Position numbers and translations under genes: made by a program. Shown here piece by piece: positions 43,877 through 52,981 of a DNA stretch of 64,000 nt; position 1 is the stretch's first letter, and every line of letters starts with the position of its first letter. The DNA comes from Castellaniella sp036379515 (GTDB lineage Bacteria > Pseudomonadota > Gammaproteobacteria > Burkholderiales > Burkholderiaceae_B), in the NCBI RefSeq assembly GCF_036379515.1, contig NZ_DASVGN010000014.1:1-64000 (forward strand), read 5' to 3'. The notes below the pieces were generated by a model that was not told the origin of the DNA, ran no database searches, and saw nothing but the letters and a program-made list of their open reading frames with translations.

Positions 43877-45885
43877 TCGTCGCACTCGCAGGGCACGTGG
43901 ATCACGGCAAGACTCAGCTGATCGGAGCCCTGACCGGGATCGACACCGACCGCCTGCCCGAGGAGAAACAGCGAGGCATGACGCTGGATCTGGGTTTCGC
44001 CCACCTGGATTTCGACGATTGCGAGCCCGTGAGCTTCATCGACGTCCCGGGCCACGAGCGCTTCATCCGCAACATGCTGGCAGGCATGTCCGGCATCGAC
44101 GCTGCACTGCTGGTCGTGGCGGCCGACGACGGCATCATGCCGCAGACGACAGAACACCTGCGCATTCTGGATCTGCTGCACGTAGGCGTGGGCGCTGTAG
44201 TGGTGAGCAAAACGGATCTCGTTCCGGCAGCGCGCGTGCAGCAGGTGACCGAGTCCCTGCAAGCGGCGCTGCACGCCACCACGCTGCGCGAAGCCACGAT
44301 GTTCGCCGTGTCGTCGCGCACGAGCGAAGGCATGGCCGATCTGAGTGCGTGGCTGCACGACGCCGCTCGGCGATCCGCCCCCCGCCAGGACCCCACGCAC
44401 GGATTCCGCATGCCTGTCGATCGGGCCTTCACCCTGCCCGGCATCGGGACGGTGGTGACGGGCACCGCACATAGCGGGCAAGTTTGCGCAGGCGACGTGC
44501 TGATCCTGTCGCCCGCGGGGCGGCGGGTGCGAGTCCGCAGCCTGCAGATCCATGGACGGTCGGCAGACCATGCCACACGCGGCCAGCGCTGCGCCCTGAA
44601 TCTGGCGGATATCGGCGTACAGGAGATCGCGCGCGGCCAGTGGATCGTGAGCACGGCCACACACTGCATCACCGGCTGCTTCGATGCCCGTATCCAGGTG
44701 CTCGGCACCGAGGCCCACGCACTGCGGCATTGGACCCCTGTCCACCTGCACCACGGCACGGGCGACGTCCCGGCGCGCATCGCCGTGACCGGCGAAGGCG
44801 AGATCCCGGCAGGCACCTCGGGGCTGGTGCAGATCATCCCGCAAGAGCCCATGCACGCGCTGTGGGGCGACCGCTTCATTCTGCGCGACCAGAGCGCACG
44901 GCGCACCCTGGCAGGCGGCACGGTGCTGAACCCTTTTGCACCCCGCCGAGGCCGGCGGCGTGATCGGCCGCTGGCGCTGCGGCAGATCTATGAGCGCGCG
45001 TCGGAGTCCGGAATTCTGGCGGGCCTGCTGGAGCAGGGCACGGCCGGCGTCGATCTGGACCAGTACGCGCAGGGGCTGAACCTTACGCCCGAGGGGATGG
45101 CGGTGCCGCTGCGCAAGACCCGCACCGTCGTGCTGAATACCCGCCCGCCCGTGGGACTGGCACCAGGCCAGGCCGAAGCACTGACCGCCGCCGTGCTCGC
45201 AGCATTGCGCAGCTTCCACCAAGAGCACCCGCAGTCTCAGGGAATGCCGTTGAATCGCCTGCGGGAGGCCATCGCCGCAGGGTTGGCGGAACTCGCCTTC
45301 CACGCCTTCGTACGGCTCCTGGCCGATCGCCGGCACCTGATTCTGTCCAACGATCTCCTGAGCCTACCCGGGCACGACAGCACGGCCACCCCCGAGGATG
45401 AGGCGATGTGGCTGCGCGTGCGCGAAGCACTGCGCGCGGCCGGAGCGCAGTGCCCGCCTCTGCCGGATCTGGCCCGGCAACTGCAGGTTGGAGAGCAGGC
45501 GCTGCGTGATTTCCTGCACCGAAAGAGCCGTGGCGGAGAGTTGCGACGTATCGCGCCCAACCGGTTCTGCCTGCGCGAAACACTGGCTCGTCTCGCCGAC
45601 ACCGCTCAGTCCGTCGCGCAGGAACAGGCCGACGGCTGGATCACGGCCGCCGCCTTCCGCGACGCCATCGGCACCGGCCGGGGTCTTGCTATCCGCTACC
45701 TGGAATTCTTCGACCAGATCGGCGTCACGCTGCGATCCGGAGACCGCAGACACATGGCCGAAAACCATGCGCAGCGTCTGCAAGCCGCCGACACATCCCT
45801 CCCGCCCGCCTCCCGGATGAATCCCCCCACGGTTCGGTGGGACAATGACCGAGTGGGCGCTCAACCTCCAGAACCCACTCACTGA
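43873..45885 (+). CDS. selB: Selenocysteine-specific elongation factor
   Basis: A 670-residue GTPase; start TTG 43873 overlaps the selA stop. N-terminal G domain with GHVDHGKTQLIGALTGIDTD, DVPGHERFIRNML and VSKTDLVP (a variant of NKxD), then two EF-Tu-like beta-barrel domains. The C-terminal third has winged helices that bind the SECIS hairpin (LPDLARQLQVGEQALRDFLH, TGRGLAIRYLEFFDQIGVTL). It delivers Sec-tRNA to UGA codons. Slightly longer than E. coli SelB (614). Confidence 0.96.
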   Translation: MIVALAGHVDHGKTQLIGALTGIDTDRLPEEKQRGMTLDLGFAHLDFDDCEPVSFIDVPGHERFIRNMLAGMSGIDAALLVVAADDGIMPQTTEHLRILDLLHVGVGAVVVSKTDLVPAARVQQVTESLQAALHATTLREATMFAVSSRTSEGMADLSAWLHDAARRSAPRQDPTHGFRMPVDRAFTLPGIGTVVTGTAHSGQVCAGDVLILSPAGRRVRVRSLQIHGRSADHATRGQRCALNLADIGVQEIARGQWIVSTATHCITGCFDARIQVLGTEAHALRHWTPVHLHHGTGDVPARIAVTGEGEIPAGTSGLVQIIPQEPMHALWGDRFILRDQSARRTLAGGTVLNPFAPRRGRRRDRPLALRQIYERASESGILAGLLEQGTAGVDLDQYAQGLNLTPEGMAVPLRKTRTVVLNTRPPVGLAPGQAEALTAAVLAALRSFHQEHPQSQGMPLNRLREAIAAGLAELAFHAFVRLLADRRHLILSNDLLSLPGHDSTATPEDEAMWLRVREALRAAGAQCPPLPDLARQLQVGEQALRDFLHRKSRGGELRRIAPNRFCLRETLARLADTAQSVAQEQADGWITAAAFRDAIGTGRGLAIRYLEFFDQIGVTLRSGDRRHMAENHAQRLQAADTSLPPASRMNPPTVRWDNDRVGAQPPEPTH

Positions 45886-45898
45886 CACAGGCATCACC

Positions 45899-47461
45899 AT
45901 GACGACGATTACCGAACACGATCTCGTCCAGTCCATCGAAGATGCGATTCAATACATCAGCATCTACCATCCTCTGGATTACATCCACCACCTGGCGCGC
46001 GCCTACGAACGCGAAGAAAGCCCGGCTGCGCGCGATGCCATTGCGCAGATCCTGACCAACTCGCGGATGTGCGCCGAGGGGCACCGCCCGATCTGCCAGG
46101 ACACGGGTATCGTCAACATCTTCCTGAAAATCGGCATGGACGTGCGTTTCGACACGCGCCGCAGCCTGCAGGAACTTTGCGACGAAGGCGTGCGTCGAGG
46201 CTACCGCGACGACGACAATCCGCTGCGCTTTTCCATTGTGGCCGAGCCCCTCTTCGATCGCCGCAACACACGCGACAACACCCCGTGCGTGCTGCAAGTG
46301 GAACTGGTTCCGGGCGACACGGTCGACGTGCAGGTCGCCGCCAAGGGCGGTGGGTCCGAAAACAAATCGCAATTCGTCATGCTCAACCCCAACGATTCGA
46401 TGGTTGACTGGGTGCTGAAGACCGTGCCGCACATGGGCGCAGGCTGGTGCCCGCCCGGCATGCTAGGCATCGGCGTAGGCGGCACGGCCGAGAAGGCCAT
46501 GCTCATGGCCAAGCAGTCGCTCATGGACGACATCGACATGCACGAGCTTCTGGCACGCGGCCCGCAAAACGAACTGGAGGCGTTACGCGTCGAGCTCTAC
46601 CAGAAGGTCAACGCACTGGGCATCGGTGCCCAAGGCATGGGCGGCCTCACCACGGTCCTGGACGTGAAGATCAAGACCTGGCCCACGCACGCCGCCTCCA
46701 AGCCCGTGGCCATGATCCCCAACTGCGCGGCCACACGCCACATCCACTTCGTGCTCGATGGCCACGGCCCGGCCGAGCTCACTCCCCCCTCGCTGTCCGA
46801 ATGGCCTCAAGTCCACTGGCAGCCCGATTACAAGGCGGCCCGCAGCGTCAACCTGGACACGCTCACGCGCGAAGAAATCGCCACCTGGAAGGCGGGAGAG
46901 CGGCTGCTGCTTTCCGGGCACATGCTCACCGGCCGTGATGCCGCCCACAAGCGCATCCGCGACATGCTGGCACGCGGGGAATCCCTGCCGGTGGACTTCC
47001 GGGGCCGCGTCATCTACTACGTGGGCCCCGTGGACCCGGTGCGCGACGAGATCGTGGGTCCGGCCGGCCCCACCACCGCCAACCGGATGGACGGGTTCGT
47101 GGACATGATGCTGGGACAGACGGGCTTGATCGCCATGATCGGCAAGGCCGAACGCGGGCCGGAGGCCATCGCATCCATCAAGAAACATGGATCGGCCTAT
47201 CTTACGGCAGTGGGCGGCGCCGCCTACCTGGTCTCCAAGGCGATCCGGTCGGCTCGCATGCTGGCTTTCGAAGACCTGGGCATGGAAGCCATTCGCGAAT
47301 TCGAGGTGCGTGACATGCCCGTGACCGTGGCCGTCGATGCCAGCGGCGAATCCATCCACGAGACAGGGCCACGCCAGTGGCGAGCGCGCGCCGAAGCTGT
47401 GGCAGCGCTCATCTCAAGCGCTCCTCCATCCACTCAGCCCCACGTCAGAAAAAAGATATGA
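45899..47461 (+). CDS. Class I fumarate hydratase (Fe-S)
   Basis: A 520-residue fumarase of the FumA/FumB type. CAEGHRPICQDTGIVNIF carries one conserved Cys, and AMIPNCAATRHIHF and related segments the others for the 4Fe-4S cluster; KGGGSENKSQ is the substrate-binding signature. C-terminal domain from about residue 310 with VGPAGPTTANRMDGFVDMML. ATG 45899, 14 bases after selB, is used rather than the longer frame. It interconverts fumarate and malate, or could hydrate a related dicarboxylate made by this cluster. Ends one base before the convergent LivF gene. Confidence 0.92.
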   Translation: MTTITEHDLVQSIEDAIQYISIYHPLDYIHHLARAYEREESPAARDAIAQILTNSRMCAEGHRPICQDTGIVNIFLKIGMDVRFDTRRSLQELCDEGVRRGYRDDDNPLRFSIVAEPLFDRRNTRDNTPCVLQVELVPGDTVDVQVAAKGGGSENKSQFVMLNPNDSMVDWVLKTVPHMGAGWCPPGMLGIGVGGTAEKAMLMAKQSLMDDIDMHELLARGPQNELEALRVELYQKVNALGIGAQGMGGLTTVLDVKIKTWPTHAASKPVAMIPNCAATRHIHFVLDGHGPAELTPPSLSEWPQVHWQPDYKAARSVNLDTLTREEIATWKAGERLLLSGHMLTGRDAAHKRIRDMLARGESLPVDFRGRVIYYVGPVDPVRDEIVGPAGPTTANRMDGFVDMMLGQTGLIAMIGKAERGPEAIASIKKHGSAYLTAVGGAAYLVSKAIRSARMLAFEDLGMEAIREFEVRDMPVTVAVDASGESIHETGPRQWRARAEAVAALISSAPPSTQPHVRKKI

Positions 47462-47462
47462 C

Positions 47463-48164
47463 TCAGTGCGCAAAGTACCGCTGCTGCAGCTCGGCCACGT
47501 CTACGTCATGGGCGGCCTGAGACAGCACCAGCTTGCCGCTGCGCATCAGGTGCACCTGATCGGCCACTCCCACTGCCTTGTGGGTGTTCTGCTCTACCAG
47601 CACAATCGTCCGACCCTCGGACTTGAGCCGCTGCAAGGTATCGAACAGCTCGTTGACGATCACCGGCGCCAGGCCCAATGACGGTTCGTCGATGAGCAGC
47701 ACCTTGGGGTTGGACATCAAGCCGCGCCCCATGGCAAGCATCTGCGCCTCACCCCCCGACAAGGTGCCGGCCATCTGGCGGCGACGCTCTTTGAGGCGCG
47801 GGAACATCTCGAAGGCGCGCTCGCAATTGGTGGATACGTCGCCCCGACTGGCCTTGGGAAAGGCGCCCAGAATCAGGTTTTCTTCGACCGACATGTCTTT
47901 GAAGATCATGCGGCCTTCGGGGATCATCGCAAGGCCCCGGCCCAGCATCTCCCAGGTAGGCGTCTTCTCGAAAGCCTGTCCCTGAAACCGGATGGAGCCC
48001 TGCGTCAGAGGCACCAGGCCCATGATGGCGCGCAGCAAAGTGGTCTTGCCCGCCCCATTGGGGCCGATGATGGTCGTCAGCTGCCCTTCGGGCACCTGCA
48101 TGGACACGTCCCAGAGGACGTTGATCACGCCATAGCCGGCCCGCACGTTGGAGACTTCAAGCAT
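47463..48164 (-). CDS. Branched-chain-amino-acid-type ABC transporter ATPase (LivF-like), second system
   Basis: A 233-residue ATPase: GPNGAGKTTLLRAIMGL, TLSGGEAQMLAMGRGLM, VLLIDEPSLGLAP. Last gene of the second HAAT transporter. Its start overlaps the LivG-like stop by 8 bases. Confidence 0.93.
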   Translation of the reverse strand: MLEVSNVRAGYGVINVLWDVSMQVPEGQLTTIIGPNGAGKTTLLRAIMGLVPLTQGSIRFQGQAFEKTPTWEMLGRGLAMIPEGRMIFKDMSVEENLILGAFPKASRGDVSTNCERAFEMFPRLKERRRQMAGTLSGGEAQMLAMGRGLMSNPKVLLIDEPSLGLAPVIVNELFDTLQRLKSEGRTIVLVEQNTHKAVGVADQVHLMRSGKLVLSQAAHDVDVAELQQRYFAH

Positions 48165-48870
48165 GGTCGGCTCCTGTGTAGCTCTTGATCACCTCCGGGT
48201 CCCGGAATACCTCGTCCGGGGTGCCATCCGCGATGAGCTCGCCGTAGTTCAGCACGGCCACCCGGTGACACAGATTGCTCACGGTCTCGATGTCGTGCTC
48301 GATGATGATGATGCTCAGGGAATAGCGCTCGTGCAAAGCCTTGAGCATGGTCATGAACCGCTGCTTGCCAGCGGTCTCCAGCCCCGCCAGCACTTCGTCG
48401 AGCATGAGCAGCTTGGGTTCGGTGACGAGGGCCTTGGCGACTTCCAGCGCCTTGAGCTCGGTGAGTGCCAGCTGGGTGGCGGCGTCGAAATCGGCCTTGT
48501 CCGCCAGGTTCGTCAACGCCAGAACCTCGTCGAGCTTGGCGGCGTCGACGCGCCCCGCCCCAAAGCGCTGCGCTACCAGCAGGTTCTCGCGCACGGTCAG
48601 CACCTGCATGGGTTGAGGCACCTGAAAGGTGCGCCCCACTCCCAGCCGGGCCCGACGATGCAATGGCATGCGCTCGATGGACTCGGCATCGAACAGAATG
48701 TGCCCGCTGGTGGGGCGCACCAGCCCCGAGATGGCGTTGAACAGCGTCGTCTTGCCGGCGCCGTTGGGACCCACCAACCCCAGGATTTCGTGCGTATTGA
48801 CGGACAGGCTGACCGAATTGACCGCGATCAGGCCCCCGAAACGCACCGTGAGATCTTCAAGTTTAAGCAT
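48157..48870 (-). CDS. Branched-chain-amino-acid-type ABC transporter ATPase (LivG-like), second system
   Basis: A 237-residue ATPase from ATG 48870 (MLKLEDLTVRFGGLIAVNSV), with GPNGAGKTTLFNAISGLV and LLMLDEVLAGLETAGKQRF; the signature is LALTELKALEVAKAL, the degenerate form common in LivG-like proteins. A longer start at 48906 would overlap the permease gene. Confidence 0.92.
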   Translation of the reverse strand: MLKLEDLTVRFGGLIAVNSVSLSVNTHEILGLVGPNGAGKTTLFNAISGLVRPTSGHILFDAESIERMPLHRRARLGVGRTFQVPQPMQVLTVRENLLVAQRFGAGRVDAAKLDEVLALTNLADKADFDAATQLALTELKALEVAKALVTEPKLLMLDEVLAGLETAGKQRFMTMLKALHERYSLSIIIIEHDIETVSNLCHRVAVLNYGELIADGTPDEVFRDPEVIKSYTGADHA

Positions 48871-48889
48871 GGATGTCCACTCTCGTTGC

Positions 48890-49849
48890 TTATCGGGACA
48901 AGGCACGCGCCCGAAACCGATGCGTGACCAGAGGCACCAGGCCGCTGGGACTGCCGATGATCATGGCGACCAACAAGGCCCCCAGCAACAGCTGGTGACC
49001 CACGGGAATGAAATCCTTGAAGATCAGTTGGTCGACCAGATACACCACCAGGGCGCCGACGATAGGTCCGCTGATGGTTCGGTAACCCCCAAAGATGGCC
49101 GCGACCACAGGCAGGATGACCCAGGTGCCGCTGAACGCATAATCGGGCTCCAGGAAGTTGATGTAGTGCGCGTTGAAGGCGCCGATCACCCCGGTCATGA
49201 AGGCCGAGACGAACAGCATCAGAGCCTTGAGCAGCACGCTGTTGACGCCCACCACGCGAGTGGCGTCCTCGCTGCCGTGCATGGCGCGCAACGCCATGCC
49301 GTAGTGGCTCGTCCAGATGAGCCTGTACACCACCGCAAACACGACCAGCAGCGTCAGGATCACCAGGTAGCTGCCGATCCGGCTGGACAGATCCATCCCC
49401 CAGACCGTGGGCAGGTGCGGGATGCTGGCCAGACCCGCGGAGCCGCCCGTCATGGATTCCCATTGCGTCGCGATGACACGAAAGATAATGGCGTACGCCA
49501 GAATCGCCAGCGCAAAATAGACCCCGCGCAGGCGCAGCACCGGCAGCATCGCTACCGAAGCCACCACCGCCCCCACCCCACCAATCAGCATGGCGGGCAT
49601 GACGCCTACGCCTGCCTTCATGGTGAGCAGGGCCGAGACATACGCCCCCACCCCGAAGAACGCCGAATGGCCGAAGCTCAGCATGCCGCCCAGGTTGCTC
49701 AAGAGCGCCCAGGCGAGCGCAATGCCACCGATGATGAGCGCCGCCACCAGAAGACTCATGACATAGCTGTTACCCAGCAGCCACGGAATAACGGCATAAG
49801 CGACGATGAGCAGGGCAACCCAGACCCCGGTCTTTTTGGAATTCAGCAT
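48890..49849 (-). CDS. Branched-chain-amino-acid-type ABC transporter permease (LivM-like), second system
   Basis: A 319-residue permease with about nine hydrophobic segments, including WALLSNLGGMLSFGHSAFFG and LRLRGVYFALAILAYA. ATG 49849 has AAGGGG six bases upstream; ATG 49855, overlapping the LivH stop, is an alternative adding two residues. Unlike the first transporter, permease and ATPase are separate genes here. Confidence 0.92.
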   Translation of the reverse strand: MLNSKKTGVWVALLIVAYAVIPWLLGNSYVMSLLVAALIIGGIALAWALLSNLGGMLSFGHSAFFGVGAYVSALLTMKAGVGVMPAMLIGGVGAVVASVAMLPVLRLRGVYFALAILAYAIIFRVIATQWESMTGGSAGLASIPHLPTVWGMDLSSRIGSYLVILTLLVVFAVVYRLIWTSHYGMALRAMHGSEDATRVVGVNSVLLKALMLFVSAFMTGVIGAFNAHYINFLEPDYAFSGTWVILPVVAAIFGGYRTISGPIVGALVVYLVDQLIFKDFIPVGHQLLLGALLVAMIIGSPSGLVPLVTHRFRARALSR

Positions 49850-49851
49850 GC

Positions 49852-50724
49852 TCATCCCCTTCTTGCCTTGAGACCAAACAGCCCGTTGGGCATGAAGAAC
49901 AGCACCAGCAGAAACAGCACCATCGCCACCAGTTCTTGCAGCGCCGAGCTGTACAGCGTCGCCGTCAGAGCCTCGACCAGCCCCAGCAGGATGCCGCCAA
50001 TCAGCACCCCGGGGATGGAGCCCAGGCCCGCCAGCACGGTGATGATGAAGGCCTTGATGGTGAGCGACTCGCCAATGGACGGCTGAATCACTTCGTAGCT
50101 GAAGATGGCGACCCCGGCAAACGAGGCCAGGATGCCAGCAATCAGAAAGGAAATGATTTCGGTGGTGTTGGGGTTGATGCCCATGAGCTTGGCCGCCGCG
50201 CGATTGCTGGCTACGGCACGCACCGCGCGGCCATACCAGCTGCGCGACAACCACCACCAGAGCCCCACCAGCAAAATGGCGGCAATGATGAAGAACAGCA
50301 CCTGGGCGCGCATGCTGAAGAGCGGCCCCACCACGAAGGCATCCTGCAGCCAGGCCGAGCCGGTCGAATGGGGATCAGCCTTCCAGATGAACAGGAAGGC
50401 ATTGGTCATGATCACCGCCACGCCGTAGCTGAGGATCAGCGAGTTCAACTCGCGATCCGCACGAATCAGGCTGATGAGCCAATAAATGATCACGGAGCAC
50501 AGGCAGACCAGCACCAGCGCCACCGGAATGGCAAAGAGCGGGCTGATTCCGAGCTGGGTCTCGACCATATAGGCCATGTACGCCGCCAGCAGGATCAGCT
50601 CGCCATGGGCAAAATTGATGACGTTCATCGTCCCGAAAACCAGGGCCAGACCCAGCCCGATGAGCGCATAAAGGCCACCCTGCAAGATCCCGGAATAGAT
50701 GGACTGTAGGATAAGATCAGTCAT
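49852..50724 (-). CDS. Branched-chain-amino-acid-type ABC transporter permease (LivH-like), second system
   Basis: A 290-residue permease: IYSGILQGGLYALIGLGLAL, FGTMNVINFAHGELILLAAY and GLGSIPGVLIGGILLGLVEA are typical LivH segments. First permease after the binding-protein gene, 67 bases downstream of it. Confidence 0.92.
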   Translation of the reverse strand: MTDLILQSIYSGILQGGLYALIGLGLALVFGTMNVINFAHGELILLAAYMAYMVETQLGISPLFAIPVALVLVCLCSVIIYWLISLIRADRELNSLILSYGVAVIMTNAFLFIWKADPHSTGSAWLQDAFVVGPLFSMRAQVLFFIIAAILLVGLWWWLSRSWYGRAVRAVASNRAAAKLMGINPNTTEIISFLIAGILASFAGVAIFSYEVIQPSIGESLTIKAFIITVLAGLGSIPGVLIGGILLGLVEALTATLYSSALQELVAMVLFLLVLFFMPNGLFGLKARRG

Positions 50725-50791
50725 GAAGAACCTTTACTGAATGTGCAGCCTGCGGGCCTGAGCCAGGCCCGACCCGCAGACGTTCAGGCAC

Positions 50792-51970
50792 CTACCACGG
50801 CAGGCCTGGATACACCATTTTTCCGGTCGCCTGATCATCCGGCCAGACGATCACGACCTTCTTGCCCTGGATCTGACCGATGTGCTGCATGTATTCGGTG
50901 TTCAGGCCGCCCGCGTCAAAGCGGATCTTGCCCAATACCGTGTCTTCATCCGTCTTGGCGATGATGTCGCGCAGACTGTCATGCGTGATTTTTTCCTTGG
51001 CTGCCTGCGCCTTCAGAAGGGCGTCAAAGACCACCTTGGCCCCCGCGTAGCCGTATTCCTCGATGTAGCCAAAATCCTCTTTGGGGAACAAGGCCCGGTG
51101 GATGGTGGAGAACTTCTTGCCGTCCGGAGTCGGGAACTCGGCCGGGAAGCTCAGCAACGACAGGCCAAAGACGTTCTGCACCAGATCGGGGTTTTCAGTG
51201 ACCATCTCGGGCACGGCGACCTCGTACGTCCCCACGACTGCCTTGACAGTCGGCTTGAGCAGTTTGGCCGCCCGCAAGATGCCGATTTCTTCGTTCTGGT
51301 AGCCCACCATCAACAGGATGTCGGGCTTGTCCTGCAGTCGGACCTTGTTCACGATGGGCGTGAAATTGGTCGTGCTGGGTTCGTATTCGTGCATCATGAC
51401 CTTCACGCCTGCTGCCGTCAGGCCCTTCTGTGCATCCTTGGCCAGCGCAGACGTAGATTCGGCCGTACTGTAGATGAGCGAAACGGACTTGACCTTGAAA
51501 GTCTTGATCAGTTCGATCACCGGCTTGGAATAGCCGTCGGTGTTCAGAATCTGGAAGTAGTACTTCAGGCCGCGCTTGGTCAGGCTGTCGGCGATGGCAC
51601 CGCTGGACACGTACGGCACGCCCAGCTTGTTGGCGGCCTCGGAGGCCGGACTCACCACGTTGGACCCATAACCGCCCGTGATCGCAATGACCCCCTGGCT
51701 GGCGAGCTTCTCGACGGCAGCCACCGACTTGGCGGGCTGAGATTCGTTGTCGATGGTGATCAGCTTGATGCTGTCCTTGCCCCCCGAGGCCTCTTTGAAG
51801 GCCTCAACCGCGATCTTGATGCCACGCATCTGACCGAGGCCTTGCTTGGCAAAGTGCCCTGTCAGGGGCAGGTCGACCCCCACGGTGAACTCTTCGGCAT
51901 TCACGGGACCCGCCTGAAAGCACAGGGCCACTGCGCCCAGCGCGAGCAGGCTGCTCAATTTTTGAATCAT
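50792..51970 (-). CDS. ABC transporter periplasmic substrate-binding protein (LivJ/K-type), second system
   Basis: A 392-residue Periplas_BP_6 receptor with signal peptide (residues 1-25, ending QAGPVNAEE), TVGVDLPLTGHFAKQGLGQM and TIDNESQPAKSVAAVEKL. It lies just downstream of the CoA-linked catabolic genes on the same strand, so it probably binds the substrate degraded by that cluster. Confidence 0.92.
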   Translation of the reverse strand: MIQKLSSLLALGAVALCFQAGPVNAEEFTVGVDLPLTGHFAKQGLGQMRGIKIAVEAFKEASGGKDSIKLITIDNESQPAKSVAAVEKLASQGVIAITGGYGSNVVSPASEAANKLGVPYVSSGAIADSLTKRGLKYYFQILNTDGYSKPVIELIKTFKVKSVSLIYSTAESTSALAKDAQKGLTAAGVKVMMHEYEPSTTNFTPIVNKVRLQDKPDILLMVGYQNEEIGILRAAKLLKPTVKAVVGTYEVAVPEMVTENPDLVQNVFGLSLLSFPAEFPTPDGKKFSTIHRALFPKEDFGYIEEYGYAGAKVVFDALLKAQAAKEKITHDSLRDIIAKTDEDTVLGKIRFDAGGLNTEYMQHIGQIQGKKVVIVWPDDQATGKMVYPGLPW

Positions 51971-51991
51971 CTTGCCTCTCCTTGGTGTTTA

Positions 51992-52981
51992 TCAACTGCC
52001 ACAGAACTCGGTGGATACTGCGCCTCGTGCAAGCTGCGTGCGGGCTTGTTCGTATTCTTTGGTCAATCGATCGACGATCTCTGCCGTCGTGGGGATGTCA
52101 TCGATCAGGCCAACCCCCTGGCCCGCGCCCCAGATGTCCTTCCAGGTCTTGGCTCGAGAGCCACCCGTTTTGAAATCCATGGTGCTCTTGTCGCCCACCG
52201 GCAAGTGATCTGGGTCCAGGCCTGCCCGCTCGATGCTGGATCTGAGGTAGTTGCCGTGCACACCCGAAAACAGATTGCTGTAGATGATGTCGGCAGCGGC
52301 CGATTCGACGATGGCCTGCTTGTAGGCCGGGTCCGCGTGCGCTTCCTCGCTGGCGATAAAGCGCGTGCCCACATAGGCCAGATCAGCCCCCATGGCTTGC
52401 GCAGCCAGCACACTGCGCCCCGAAGCCACGGCGCCCGACAGCACCAGGGGCCCGGAAAAGAAACGTCGGACTTCGCCCACCAGCGCAAAGGGCGAGAGCA
52501 AGCCGCCGTGGCCCCCCGCACCCGCCGCCACGAGAATCAGACCATCGACCCCGGCATCCAGCGCCTTGTGCGCATGGCGCAAATTGATGACGTCATGCAG
52601 GACAATGCCGCCGTACCCATGGACGGCTGCAATCACGTCGGGGGATGGGGCCCGCAGCGAAGAAATCAGGATGGGTACACGGTGGCGCACACAGGTGTCC
52701 AGATCTTGAGCCAGCCGGGCGTTGGATGCGTGCACGATGAGGTTGATTGCCAGCGGCCCTACGATGGCATCTGGATGCTGCGCCTGATGACGTGAGAGCT
52801 CGGCTGCGATGTCCGTGAGCCACTGATCCAGCAGCTCGGGCGAGCGGGCGTTCAGGGCCGGCATGGAACCCACGATGCCGGCCTTGCACTGGGCAAGCGC
52901 CAGTTCGGGATAGCTCACCGTGAACATGGGCGCCGCCACCACGGGCAGCGCCAGGTTCTGCAGAAAAGCGGGGATCGTCAT
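51992..52981 (-). CDS. Nitronate monooxygenase / 2-nitropropane dioxygenase-like flavoenzyme
   Basis: A 329-residue TIM-barrel FMN protein: PVVAAPMFTVSYPELALAQC, DGLILVAAGAGGHGGLLSPF and GADLAYVGTRFIASEEAHAD, the FMN-binding pattern of the nitronate monooxygenase family. In catabolic clusters such proteins may instead act as enoyl-reductase-like flavoenzymes. Starts within the CaiB gene's stop (4-base overlap), so translationally coupled. Confidence 0.9.
   Translation of the reverse strand: MTIPAFLQNLALPVVAAPMFTVSYPELALAQCKAGIVGSMPALNARSPELLDQWLTDIAAELSRHQAQHPDAIVGPLAINLIVHASNARLAQDLDTCVRHRVPILISSLRAPSPDVIAAVHGYGGIVLHDVINLRHAHKALDAGVDGLILVAAGAGGHGGLLSPFALVGEVRRFFSGPLVLSGAVASGRSVLAAQAMGADLAYVGTRFIASEEAHADPAYKQAIVESAAADIIYSNLFSGVHGNYLRSSIERAGLDPDHLPVGDKSTMDFKTGGSRAKTWKDIWGAGQGVGLIDDIPTTAEIVDRLTKEYEQARTQLARGAVSTEFCGS

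Noticed and set aside
43840..45336. A 498-codon minus-strand open frame
   Set aside because: Shadow of selB; no protein motifs.
48629..50086. A 485-codon plus-strand open frame
   Set aside because: Antisense to the LivM and LivG genes; low-complexity Gln/His/Asp composition expected of a shadow.
50882..52795. A 637-codon plus-strand open frame
   Set aside because: It is antisense to the binding-protein and nitronate monooxygenase genes, a typical GC-rich shadow frame.
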